A stretch of DNA of 22,370 nt from Gamarada debralockiae (GCA_002803225.1 NXFV01000313.1:1-22370); one strand, 5' to 3'. Numbered from the stretch's first letter, positions 1-10,570 are shown. Made by a program: numbers and translations. The notes: generated by a model not told the origin, from the sequence alone.

Positions 1-169
1 ATAGCAGAAATTACAATAGAGGAGACTCATCTGATTGGTCATACAGTTACAATATAGTGAAATAAGACTAGTATTTCAAGGGAATCTAATTATTCAAGGC
101 CCAGAACGCTTAGAGGACAACACATAACGCCTTCCAGATACTGGTCGGCACAGAGAGAAAAGGTTAAAG

Positions 170-1226
170 TTACCATTGGAAAGTATTGCGCTGCCTCTGA
201 CTAACAAGGTAGACAATTCCACGAAGTCTGTCCTCCTGAGATCTATTTTCATACTCTCCCCCGTGCAGAGGCCAATACCGTTCGAGCAATTCAGGCAACA
301 CGTCTCGATATTCCTTAAAAGTGAGCTCTTTCATCGCAACGTTATAGAAGCCTATCCATTCTCCATTATCTGGAACGCGGTTACTCCCTTCGAGGATCTC
401 TTTGAGGATCCGACCAACAGATCGAAGATCTCCCACCTCGCAGTTGTCCTGTGCGACCTGACATAGGTGAACATTTGCTACGCTATTCTTAGCAACTTTT
501 AGGACGCTCATATACTGAGACTCACCAAGTTTGAACCCTTCCCCGGTCACTATTATGTGTTCTGCAGTGAAGTTACCACGTAAGAGATTCTGCCCAGCTA
601 GGTAATCAAGAGCGTGAAGCGTCTGTGCTGTGTTAGTATTGCGGTGCTAGGTAGTTTCTTAAATAACATACGTCTTTGCACATTCTTCGCACATCTAGTA
701 TTGACCATGGATACTGGGCTGCAGCGGCCGCAACTGTGACAGATAAGGGTGGCTTCATGACGTATAGTTCACACTGCCCCTTCGGGTCAATCTCATCCTG
801 CCTAGCCTTTGTCGGCAACCAATGGCTAGTGCCAGAGTTATCGTCATCAAATCCGACGATGTTAGGATGGTTAAGCGCGCGTAACGTGTTCCACTCACTC
901 ATAGTCTTCGACGCGTTGACCAGAACTACTCCAGGTATTGACTTGTACGTTACAAGCTTTACTCGGATCCCACCAAACTCAAAGGTACCATCAATGTGAT
1001 CCTCATGCTCAACCGAGTCTGACGTAGCAACGGACGGTTGCATCTTCAATGGGGTATGCGCTCCATTCTCGTCCTGACCTGCGCCTCTCAAGCGCCATAT
1101 ACCAGTTGCTCTTCGAGACACCGCTCCCGAGTCGTGCTCCATTATGCCTACGGTTTGATGCTCTAGAAGGGCCGCCTGCTGTTTTATAATGCTGGGATCC
1201 AATCCAGTCAGCACCCGTCTTGTCAT
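170..1226 (-). CDS. Protein-kinase-like protein, predicted pseudokinase
   Basis: Two exons (1226-672 and 622-170) are joined by a 49-bp phase-0 intron (623-671) with donor GTATGT, branch ACTAAC and acceptor CAG. The product is about 335 aa. Residues around SEWNTLRALNHPNIVGF look like the kinase alpha-C helix and beta-4 strand. The segment TLHALDYLAGQNLLRGNFTA lies where the catalytic loop should be. GDLRSVGRILKEILEG resembles the helix-F region (D-x-W-S-x-G) and the helix after it. The HRD-x-K-x-x-N signature is replaced by LRGNFTAEH, so catalytic Asp, Lys and Asn are absent. The DFG position reads KLG, and no glycine-rich loop is evident. A binding or scaffold role is therefore more likely than phosphotransfer (inference). 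The first in-frame ATG at 1226 was chosen; an upstream exon is possible. It is divergent from the DUF3723 gene at 1315, so the two may share a promoter. The kinase fold is fairly likely; the cellular role is unknown. Confidence 0.6.
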
Positions 1227-1314
1227 CTTCACTCAGTCAGCAAGAAGGCCTGGGCATGTGACTACCATATATGCAAGAGATGAACCTTGAACAGTGCATT
1301 ACGTCCGGCGCAGG

Positions 1315-4300
1315 ATGAGAAACTCACAGGAGACCGCAGAGTTCTTGGACCATCTCGCTGAAAGGGCTCGAGAGGGTGTGGCTTTGGTGAGATTGGAGAA
1401 TCTGAAGTATGAGCCGCCTCCAGGCCGGCCATCCATTCCGCTTCAATCAAGAAAGATTGACTTCTGGCTCGACGAGTTCAGAGATCGGGGATGCTTTCCA
1501 AATGTTCAACGGAACCGTATACGGGCCAAAATATCCCCATCCGTTCTCGCCCAGGCGCTGGGCCTATCGAGAGTAACCATCGAAGATTTGCAGGACACCG
1601 AGAACCTCCGACAACTTGAGCTTCCCAAAGGCACCTTGCTGACGCATACTCACGGTCAACACAGACTGGAAGCCGCAAGACAGCATATTTATCCTCACAA
1701 TGTGTGGTGGGCTGTTGATCTCCTCAATGAAGGCATGTATGCGGATTCGGATATAATTATGGCAAGCTGACAATATAGATGATTTGAATCGTCAGTTCGA
1801 CGTGGAGGAGCAGAACCGGAACATCGAGTCCATCCCTCACAATGATGGGACCGTCTTCCGCTTTCTCGAGATCGATGGGTCGTGGAGGAAGGGATTCTGC
1901 TCGAAACGGGTGGAGGTCGACTTGAAGGCGATTGAGAAACGGCCAGCCTTATATGCCGCGCTTGCTGCGTTGCGACCATTCGTAGGGTTATGGGATTCTT
2001 TTCAGAAGGGAACTCTAGAGCGTATTAATTGCCTTAAATGCGACGATGTAAGCGCGTTAGCCTTGCCTCAAAAAGCACCGGCTGATAGTAACAGGAACTT
2101 ATACATTACCTCGATAGTATGAAAAGTACGTGGATGTTCATCATTGGCGGTGACCCAGAGCTCGCAGAGAAGATAGACGCAGCAACAGTAAAACTTATTG
2201 AGGCAAGGGCCCCGATGGTATCATTTGCAGATAAAGAAGATATTGTGCAGGGATTTCAGGACGGGACAATCTTTTGTCAGGTGGGTGAAGGCGCTACCAG
2301 AACGCGGCTTCAACAGAACGTTCTGGCCGTCAACGGAATGATCCCTTCCATCAGGACTTTCTTGGCCGATACGTTATACCTTGAAGACAGTCACATCGCC
2401 ATGAAAGTCCTCATCGATCCCACGAGATGTCAAACCAGAGAGGCACTACGGCATATGTGGCGTGGTTCTCCAACGAACCGTGTAGTGCTAGAATATGCCG
2501 ACGGATGGACGGAGGCGGCTAATGTCCCCATGGAGGAGGAAGGTCAATTCCAGATAGCATATATACAGCTTTGGATGTTCTCAATGCGCAACTACCCCCG
2601 CCTCACGAATCTTGTCCCGAAGACTGATGGCAAACACAAGGTTTCCAGCATTGGACCAGACCTAGAATGGCAGCGGGGGTTTGCCGCGATTGCCAAAGCT
2701 TTCGGGTTTGAATCAAAGGCGATCAATCTTCTGCTTGAGGAGGACCCAGACCATGTAAACGTTCGAGATATGCTCTCAAAAGCCAGACCAACAAGTAGAT
2801 TTGAATACGACCTCCAAGCCGAAACCCAGTCACACTGCGAATTACTTCACCGAATACAGGTGACGCAGCAGCAACCGCGTCGAGGCACGTCGCCACAGTG
2901 GACCACGGACGTCTCAAACGTAAAGAGGAAGCGGCGGTACGGGCGGCCATATGAAAGAGCGCTCAAGGAGTGTAACCCTTGCTTCTTCTTCCACAACATC
3001 TGCCAAGCACCTCCTAGTGGGAGGTACATCACCGACTTGTTTGTCAAGCGCAGCATCTTGCAATTCTTCTTTCAAATTCCAGTCCTTCCTGCTGACCTGT
3101 CGCTCCGGCGTGGGGTAGACCTAGAGATCACTGACAAGACACATCCAGCGTGCGCCAGAGCAGAACAATGCCCTTGATCAAGCTCGCGAACGCATCCGTG
3201 CACTCCAGGACAGCGCAGCCCAAACTGCAGCCCAGAATGCAGCACACGAGGCAGCGCAAGCTGCGATTGCGCTGCGGCTGCAGGACGCCGAGAAGCGATT
3301 GGCTGCACAACAGCAAGAGAACGTGCACAATAAGACAAGGCTGTCCGAGGCTCAAGAGAGTTCAGCAGGGCAACTTGCGCAAATTAAATATTACCAGAAG
3401 AGAATTGATGAACTTGAGACTGTGGAGAGAAATCGCACACGGGAAGAGTCGCGACAGCAGTTGGAATTAGTTGAGAAGCTGCATCAGAGTCAGCAGAAGA
3501 TAGAGACTCTTGAAAGGATAATTGCAGATCATGAATCTGCTCGCGAAATGCAAGTCGTACAAGCAAAGCAGCACCAAGATCAACGAGAGATGTCGGTTGA
3601 ATTGGAGAAGTATCGCTTGATGATCGCAGAATTCGAGCGTAAGATCTCGGAGTATAAGTCTGAGAGTGATAGGCAAGCATCAGCGGCAGAGTCATTGCGA
3701 CAGCAGCTTGCCGCACATTCACAACAAGCAACGACAGAATTAGAAGCACTGCAGTCGAGAATTGCTCAATGGGAGAGGGGTGACTTACGAAGGCCAGAAG
3801 ATATCAACGCCGGAACAATATCTCAAGGCTTCCAAGAAAGAGTTGCCGAATTAGAGCTCGTCAGTCAACGCCAGGCCGAAGACCTAAGGAATTCCACAGA
3901 AGTGGCCACTATCAAGGGCAGGACCTTGGATATGATACTGGCAAAGATCAAGGGGACCAGAGAAGGAGTGGAGAAGATGAGTTCAACCTTCACAGGACGA
4001 CTCCAGCTTGAGCCGAACTATGAAGACGGTGATTGCGAGACGATCCATTCGGATGAACTTCAATTTGATCTTGCTACGGCGGAGGCGCAATTTGATGAGA
4101 TTGAAGACCTGAAAAAGTCGATCGCCAAGTTCATTGCTCTCTATAGCCAGAACAACCTGGCGCATGATGAAAGTGCTCGCGTGAAGATTCTCGAGTGGCA
4201 GAAGCTTCTCCCAAACGAACAGCTCGCTCTCGCAGACGGAACAGGCGCTGGAGTTGAAACAGAGACCCCGGATCTCAAGCAAATGCTCGCAGTCGTGAGC

Positions 4301-5446
4301 AGACGGGCAGGAGTCTTAGAACAAGAAGGCCGGGCTGTCCATGACCTCCAAGCAGAACTGGGCATGGCAAGGGCAGCCGCCGAGAGCCAACGGCAAAAGG
4401 CGGAACGTGTCGAATGGCTTGAGGAGGAGCTCGCAGAGGCGAAGAAGCAGTTGCAGCAAGAGCAAGAGGCAACTGGTGACCTCAGAGAAAGCCTGAAGAT
4501 AGCGCGCGACGCCACGCATAGAGAGATAGAGCTCACAAGCGCACTTAGGAAAGAGCTAGATATAGCTAGGGTAGAGAATGAAACACTACTCCAGCAAGGG
4601 AAGGCAGCTGTTGCAAAGCTCTCAGCAGAGTTGACGACGGTCAAGGCAGATGCTGAAACCTTACAAAGAGAAGCAGAACGAGTTCGCGGCCTGGAGACAG
4701 AACTGAATGATTTAAGAACGGCATTGCAAGCTACAGGCAGCGTGCAAGCAGAATTGGACAAGACAAAACAGGACTTGGAAGACTTGAGGCAGATATCAAG
4801 CTCGTATATCAAGGATCTGAAATCAGCCAAGGCCGAAGTTGACAAGAGGCTAGAGACCTCGAAAAGTCGAGTGACTGACCTGGAAAATGACCTAGAAGCA
4901 GCGCAGCAATCTATCAAAGAGAGGGAAACAGAGTTAGCAGGCCTGAAGCTTGATATCGGTGATGACGACGAGCGCATAAGGTTATTGAAGGCACAGCTGT
5001 TTGAGACGAATCGCCTAATACAGCTGGAGAAAGAGAAAGAGAAACTCGAGGCCGAGCAGAAGGAGATTCAAGCTGTGCTAGCCGAGGCAAAAGCCTCAAG
5101 CAGCCAGGATCTTGGGGAACTCATGCAGCAGGAAGCGCAAGTGGATGCCAGTCTCTCACAGACTGAAGAGAAAATGGTTGAAACGGGATTGGATGCTATG
5201 AGATATGCGAAGTATAAAGTACGCTTCGAAAATTCCAAAACCGGCCGCCAGACAGGCGTTGACTATGTTCTTGTGCGAGACTTAGAGAAGAAGTTTGAAG
5301 AATTGCGTGATCAGGTCGTTTATTGTTTTGTAAACGACATCATGACGGTGGTAGAGCTGGGGAAATATAAAGACTTCCTAGCAAATCAAAAGCATCTCGC
5401 TGACCACGGGGAATTCTTGTACTGGCAGAAGAAAGCTGCGAGATAG
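1315..5446 (+). CDS. DUF3723 protein with long C-terminal coiled coil
   Basis: Four exons fit the phases exactly: 1315-1732, 1779-2047, 2095-3114 and 3164-5446, giving about 1329 aa. The first intron uses a GC donor; the third (49 bp, GTAGAC donor) is the least certain. The N-terminal ~560 residues match my memory of the fungal DUF3723 family: LGL at residues 82-84, GQHRLEAAR at 114-122, WWAVDLL just after, then an RYGRPYE...ITDLFVKRSI block near 510-550. From about residue 570 to 1240 the protein is charged heptad sequence rich in E, K, Q, A and L, a strong coiled-coil prediction. A compact non-coiled tail of about 80 residues ends at 5446. The role of DUF3723 is unknown; such genes are recurrent cargo of Starship giant transposons in Pezizomycotina. 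The coiled coil suggests self-association or partner binding (inference). The ATG at 1315 is the first in frame; GTG at 1294 is rejected as a start. Confidence 0.8.
1733..1778 (+). other. GC-AG intron in the DUF3723 gene
   Basis: No GT donor near 1737 keeps the frame open: GTATGC at 1737 spliced to the TAG at 1778 gives an immediate stop. A GC donor in the context GAAG|GCATGT, with branch GCTGAC and acceptor TAG at 1776-1778, joins the two frames in correct phase. It gives a product reading VDLLNEDDLNRQFDVEEQ. AG|GC with a following T is the usual context of fungal GC-AG introns. Confidence 0.75.
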
Positions 5447-6181
5447 GAGGGTTGGCCAGTATGCGGTACTGATGTGAGCTGGGCCCTGGCCCTCGGGTGA
5501 TCGCAAATGAAGATCGTTGTGGATTTGATCTGACGATTGACTTGATCCAATGTTGAATTTTGGTGCGGGGCTGTTCTTCTTCACCCTGCGCTAACCAAAT
5601 TCGGTTAGGCTTGCCGTCTGGCTTCACGATGTGCCATTGTCGCATACAGCCAGCCATTGCTGCAAGGAGGGGGGCTTATTGTCTATCACTACTTGATGAG
5701 TACGTCGAATTGTCTTTGCATGGCTTCGGCACGTTTGAAATCGAGAATGACATCCTTCTAATCAACGCTCAAACAGATTGTTTATAGGTGCAGGATGGAT
5801 TAAGGGAGGGGATCACTCTGACCAGGGCCAAGTCCAACGAATCTGCACAGTTAGGTCAGTCGTCAAACAAGAGCGTTATCTCAATTATAGCTAATCTGTT
5901 CCCCCCAGATTCCGCCTAGCCTTACAGAACCTGCGAACGGAGTAGCATCGAGCCAAACCACTGTCAACCTTAGAGTCAAACCTCCGGCGGGTCGACATTC
6001 TTCAGCGACATCTCAGTTCAGCAGCTCACGCTCCAGTATACGAGTGCGACCAGTCATTCGGTAGCAAGCCCTCGAGCAGCATCTTAACTCACCAGCTCAC
6101 ACCTTCGAGTGCGACGAGTGCGATCGATCGTTCTATAGTCGATAGCCCTCGAACAACATCTCAACTCTCGCCCTCGCAGCT
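5447..6181. other. Intergenic stretch with imperfect direct repeats
   Basis: This 0.7 kb lies between two convergent genes and shows no convincing reading frame. At about 6005-6180 an imperfect unit of roughly 71-77 bp recurs, anchored by RCATCTYA, AGCTCAC, CGAGTGCGAC and AGCCCTCGA. Copies start near 6008, 6079 and 6156, the last one partial. Confidence 0.5.
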
Positions 6182-7188
6182 TCAAAACACGGTCGACGGT
6201 TTTATGTTATGGATCGCAACAATAATTTTTTCGAGCAGAGACTGGGCGTGGAGGGGTGGCTGTTCAGAATGTGCGAAGCCAGGAATCATAGTTGGCCCAG
6301 CATGTATATATCTCATACCTGAAAATGCTCTTCGACGAGTCATGTCGTCGGCCACCATAGGAAAGTCGTCTGAAACGTCTCCCGGGGTTCGGGGCGGTGC
6401 TCGAACTGAGGTGGAATCAAGGCTCAATCCCCATCTCTCTTGCAAATATCTCTCAACACCCCAAGTGTTCAAGTATTCTCTCTCCGAAGAGCCTTGTAGC
6501 ACCAAGTCCTGGGATATCGCTGCCTTTATAGCGGTCTCCTCGGCGCTACCCAGACCAGCCGCGTAGACAGTGCAATTTTCCTTTGGATCCTGGCTTGTCC
6601 CGTGCAGCATCATATTGAGAACCGTAGTCGTGGCTCCCAAGATATGATCAAGATTCACATAGTGACGTTTGTAGCGATATATGCTATCCACGACATCTCT
6701 GGACATGCCTCCGTAAAGAGCACGAACCACCATAGATATCGATCAAAATAAAGGCGCGAGGCAAAGCTATCACGGCCTGCCAAAATATACGGTATAGCAC
6801 TCGTTCCGTCCTTCGAGGAAGTTTGGGGCATACCCCAGAGATGATTGCGGTACGGATCCAAAAGCTTTAATTCTATGGCGTTTGGATTTTCGGGCGCCAC
6901 GGGAAGTTGATTGCGTTGTCTTGGGGACAGGGTGAGAGCAGCCTCCCTTTTGAAGTAGAAACTATCAATAGGATCTGCCGACGACGTCGCGAGGTCGAAA
7001 TGCGAGACAATTTCGTCCGACGAACTTCCAGCTCTTTGCATATCCGATTCAAGCATCAGCTCTTCTCCGGGTCCTCCATTTTCCTCATCCAGCGCGCGAG
7101 AAGCCCTGTAGGACAGCGCAAGGATAGATCCGTGCTCTGATGTTTCCCTGTTTCCCCGAAAAACATTAAAGGAATTCCAAAATAGCAT
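6182..7188 (-). CDS. Hypothetical protein, frame-broken or with an unresolved intron
   Basis: Two overlapping minus-strand frames with protein-like composition lie head to tail. One runs from the ATG at 7188 to a stop at 6655 (about 177 aa). The other is open from an ATG at 6733 to a stop at 6182 (about 183 aa). The first ends in a plausible region (PYRNHLWGMPQ, then YFDRYLW). The second continues MVVRALYGGMSRDV as if one protein had been split by a one-base shift near 6735. A weak spliced alternative joins a GTATAT donor near 6787 to a CAG near 6706. I recognise no domain, signal peptide or membrane segment. It could be a real two-exon gene or a decayed one. It lies directly downstream of, and on the same strand as, the oxidoreductase gene at 7259-8349. 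Confidence 0.35.
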
Positions 7189-7258
7189 CTGTAGCAATAA
7201 ACTGATAGCATTAATTTAAATAGACCTGATAATTTTACTTTCGCTCTCAAACTGCCCA

Positions 7259-8349
7259 CTAAAAAGCTGCCAAATCACCGCCCTTCGCCACATACTCCTG
7301 CAGACTCGGTTGGTCGTACTTGTAGCCCAATTTCTCTGCCCTTGGACTGACGAAAAGCATCTCTTGACTCATCAAATACGCGACCGGCCCCTCTCCGCCT
7401 TCTGCAATGCTCACACTACGAGGTTCAGGAGATTCAATGATGCCCTTTGCATGATAAGCCTTGGCAAATGCCTCTGCAGCATCTTTCCACGCAATTGGCG
7501 GACCGCCGATAGCAAATGTTCGCTCATACTGGCTTCCCTGCGGCGCGGAAGGATCCAATGCCAAGTCTATGACTTTGGGCAAGAAGGAGATGAACGCATC
7601 CACGTGGACCAGGTTAGCGATAGCGGTGCCGCTGCCGGTGTACGGGACAAAGCCGAGTTCTTTGGCTTTCTTGTAAATTAGGTCCTGGATGACGCCGAGG
7701 GAACGGACGGGGCCGGTGGATTCACCGAAGATCATGCTGGGGAAAAGTACATATGTTGCGATATGCGGATGTGTTTTGTTAAGCGTGAGGACACTATCAA
7801 GATGGTCAGTATGATAGTAGTAGAAGAGAGGCTCGGACGACGTACAGTGCCGCGGGTCCACCTTGGAACATTGCAGCGTTGATGAGTTTCATGTCTTCGG
7901 GGCTGTCATCCTATTTATTTGTTAGATTGCGACCTTTTTACTGCTTCAATCGTACTTACACTCCACACTTTGGACCCTGGATGATGCGCCCCATCGTTCC
8001 ACTCTGTATTCAGAAAATTGCCAGTTCCGCTCATATGAATGAGCACCGACTTTGCATCCACTGGTCTCTTCTTCAATCCTTCCATAATTGCCAAAGTGAC
8101 AGCATCATCTCCCGACGAGCCTACATTGATGACAATGTCATGCTCCTCGGCAAGAGCTTCGATTTTGGCAAGCTGGGAAAAGTCGCCGTGTTCCACGCGT
8201 GCTACACCTGCAGTGGTAGTGAGGTATTCGTCAATTGTCGTATTTCGTACAAGAACTGTGACTGGAAGCTTAGGGTATTGATCGCGAAGCTTGAGGATGA
8301 GATGAGAGCCAGCAAGGCCAGTGGCACCGAGGACTAGAATAGATGGCAT
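7259..8349 (-). CDS. NAD(P)-binding atypical SDR / NAD-dependent epimerase-like protein
   Basis: Three exons (8349-7960, 7910-7846, 7793-7259) with two clean introns (7911-7959, GTAAGT...TAG; 7794-7845, GTACGT, branch ACTGAC, TAG) give 329 aa. The N-terminus MPSILVLGATGLAGSHL has the Rossmann GxxGxxG motif at residues 8-14 with GATGLAG spacing, the atypical/extended SDR pattern. The middle reads TYVLFPSMIFGESTGPV, a conserved stretch in fungal epimerase-like proteins. No canonical YxxxK pair is evident, so it may be a sensor-like (NmrA-type) or specialised reductase. It should be cytosolic, since there is no signal peptide. Substrate cannot be inferred. The ATG at 8349 fits the Rossmann strand start; an upstream TTG is not used. 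The gene appears intact. Confidence 0.85.
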
Positions 8350-8351
8350 TA

Positions 8352-8449
8352 TTGACAAGAGGAGGTGGTGGACAAAGCAATGATAGTTGATGCCTTTTTA
8401 TTGACAGGAGGAGTTGGTGCGTTAGGCAATGGTAGTTGATGCGTTGTGC
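8352..8449. repeat. Tandem duplication of a ~49-bp unit upstream of the SDR gene
   Basis: Two adjacent imperfect copies are visible, about 8352-8400 and 8401-8449. Both begin TTGACARGAGGAG and share GGCAATGRTAGTTGATGC-like sequence. They sit directly upstream of the start codon at 8349, so they occupy the 5' leader or promoter. Confidence 0.7.
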
Positions 8450-9641
8450 TGGGAGTTGGCTTTGAATATGGCCAGAAATTTACCGTCTGTCTTTATACTT
8501 CTTCGTGTTGCCAACTGTTGCGCCCAGGTGGACACAACAGCCTAGCTGCATATCTCAGCATCGTCCATCTTCTAGTGACTCTACTCAACTATGACGCTTC
8601 AAACGCGGGGCCCATTGGAAATTACTCTGCTGACTATTGTGGCTGGTCGTCGGTGCCGAGGACGCATTCTGAGGGGAATGGTCCGATCTCGTGCGAACTC
8701 GGGCGTGGCTCGCGTATGAAATCTCAGCTTGGTCAGCGTGCTCTCGTACTTCTCGGACTGGGACATTGATCACCCCGGGTCGCTTGTGCTATTTACACCC
8801 CTTTTGTAGAATATAGGCTCTTCTTAAATAGCAGAACATATCGGAAGCGATTACACTCTCGCGCATAAGCAAGCTCTTAAGGATGTCTGTCACCTGATTA
8901 TTTCAATAATTTACAGCCTTAGGAGATATTGTGAAGTTCTACCTACACACCCCTCTCACTCTATACAGAGTGAGCTCGGAGCTGCACTGCCCGAAGCGGT
9001 TCGTGTGCTTCAGAACATTGAGTCCACTTTGTGGGGCTGACCAGTCCGAGCAATGCTTAGATATGCGCTTGAGGTTGCTAAATGTTACTAGTTCTGAGAT
9101 TTAGAGCACCTGACATCCTTTTCACAGTCTTCATCATGAGCGGCACAGTCTACGATGGGGCCATTAGCTTCTAGAACGCATTGCATCTGGCCTGACAGTG
9201 GATCTCCATCACTCCACCGCAGGATTGCTTTTCCACCAATCGGCTTCTGTGTTTGCTTCTGCTGTAGCTCAATGCTTAGAGGCATGTTTTACGCACCAAT
9301 TTCTCGATTTTTACCTAGCAGTTTTGTCGCCCAAGGGGACTGGAATCCAAAGCGAAGATTATGAGTTGCGAAAAAGAGAGCTCGTCTTGAGGAAACGGTT
9401 CTCGTAGGGGCGACAAGTCATGGAAGTAAAAAGGACTGTCAAGAGTAACTGATTTCGGTCCTTTAGAAAAGTGCTTTTGCAGAAAGGAAATATACTGCTG
9501 AAAGAACTGAACTGTTATGCTGTTATGCTGAAGCATTCAAATGGCTAGTGGCTTCTTGCAGCCTAATCTGGTCCTCCTGCCCTCCACAGCTACCAATTCC
9601 AACAGAGACTGTGCTAATTTGCAAAGGTCGTAGCCACCAGA
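8450..9641. other. Gene-poor stretch
   Basis: About 1.2 kb without a gene I can support. Short open frames (for example 9088-9285 on the minus strand and 9198-9407 on the plus strand) overlap one another, lack recognisable domains and have no convincing splice context. They may be remnants of a degraded gene. Confidence 0.4.
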
Positions 9642-10548
9642 TCAAACGACAATACCCTTGACTTGCTTGATACCCCTGACATCGATGTTCCTCCAGCAGA
9701 CCACAGAAACGACTCCAATTACCCAGATGACAGTGCCTGAGAGTAGCATCTGTTGATAGGTCTAGAAGGTACGGTGATATCTAGGGACAGGCAGCAGGCT
9801 ATCGGTACAGGCAACAAGATATCAGGACAGGCAACCAGCTATCGGGACAGGCAACAAGAATAAGCTGTATCAAGTTGTAGATATAACAGAAGGGTTGAAC
9901 GATACAGGAAGGACACAGATTTTGAATTGAAGCTTTCGAAGCCTATTTTGGACTAGCGCTATATGCATTTTAGTATTAGGGTTCTCATAACAACAGCATC
10001 ATGGTTTGAGCACCCCCGTAAGCTTTCTGAATTGCTAGACGAGTATCCGACCCCACTGGATAACTCAGCTGCTTGTATAAACTGCCATATATAGTCTCTA
10101 GGTCTAGGAGATCTGCAGCAGGAAGGTATTTGGCGAGAGCCGTGGGGAAGACAGACTGCCAGATTTTGGATGCGACCGTTCCACCGATGGCGCCACCGAC
10201 ACTCGAGAACATTCCTGTAACAGCGATTACAACGGCAATGTACTGGTGTGTAGTTGAAGCCATGACAGCCACTTCATCACAGACTATAACAAATCCGTTG
10301 CCGATAGAAAGAAGAATCTGGCACATGACCAAATAACCGTAGCTGCCGTTGGGCTGGCGCAAGTAGATCATGAGGCCGGTTCCAAGAATTGTGAAGGGGA
10401 GGCCGATGAACAAATTGACGTACTTGAATTGGCCAGTCTTGTTGATCACCCAGCCCGCCACAAGTGAAAATACTGTGACCCCAACACCATAAGCATTAGC
10501 AACGTACGTTGCAGCGGTGACGTCCAGACCATTAACAACTTGGAGATG
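9642..10548 (-). pseudogene. Siderophore-iron transporter (MFS, Sit/MirB-like) relic
   Basis: A minus-strand frame from about 10548 to 9988 matches the C-terminal half of fungal siderophore:H+ symporters. It starts at LQVVNGLDVTAATYVANAYG, runs through GTGLMIYLRQPNGSYGYLVM and GNGFVIVCDEVAVMA, and reaches QLSYPVGS...AYGGAQTMML. The last transmembrane segment and tail (TVIWVIGVVSVVCWRNIDV to KQVKGIVV and a stop at 9642) lie about 240 bp further on at 9749-9642. They are separated by a 20-bp tandem array, and no canonical splice pair gives a consistent phase. The N-terminal half (roughly six transmembrane helices) is missing; the frame instead runs into an 18-bp repeat array. The family imports ferric siderophores across the plasma membrane, but this copy cannot encode a full transporter. 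Confidence 0.8.
9779..9860. repeat. Tandem array of a 20-bp unit, four copies
   Basis: The unit is close to ATCGGGACAGGCAACAAGCT. Copies lie at 9779-9800 (22 bp), 9801-9820, 9821-9840 and 9841-9860 and differ by a few bases. The array lies between the penultimate and last coding segments of the transporter relic. Confidence 0.85.
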
Positions 10549-10570
10549 GAGACCCTTGCACATTTGGTGC

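Noticed and set aside
1294..1314. GTG start for the DUF3723 gene
   Set aside because: Nuclear fungal genes rarely start at GTG, and the in-frame ATG at 1315 leaves all conserved motifs intact.
3150..3470. Plus-strand frame overlapping the coiled-coil start
   Set aside because: Out-of-frame shadow of the DUF3723 gene; low-complexity Gln/Arg composition mirrors the coiled-coil codons.
4141..4977. Long Ser/Leu-rich minus-strand frame
   Set aside because: Antisense shadow of the Glu/Lys/Gln/Ala-rich coiled coil; composition is the mirror of that region and there are no motifs.
9088..9407. Overlapping frames on both strands that look faintly protein-like
   Set aside because: No domain, no splice support and mutual overlap; at best a degraded fragment.
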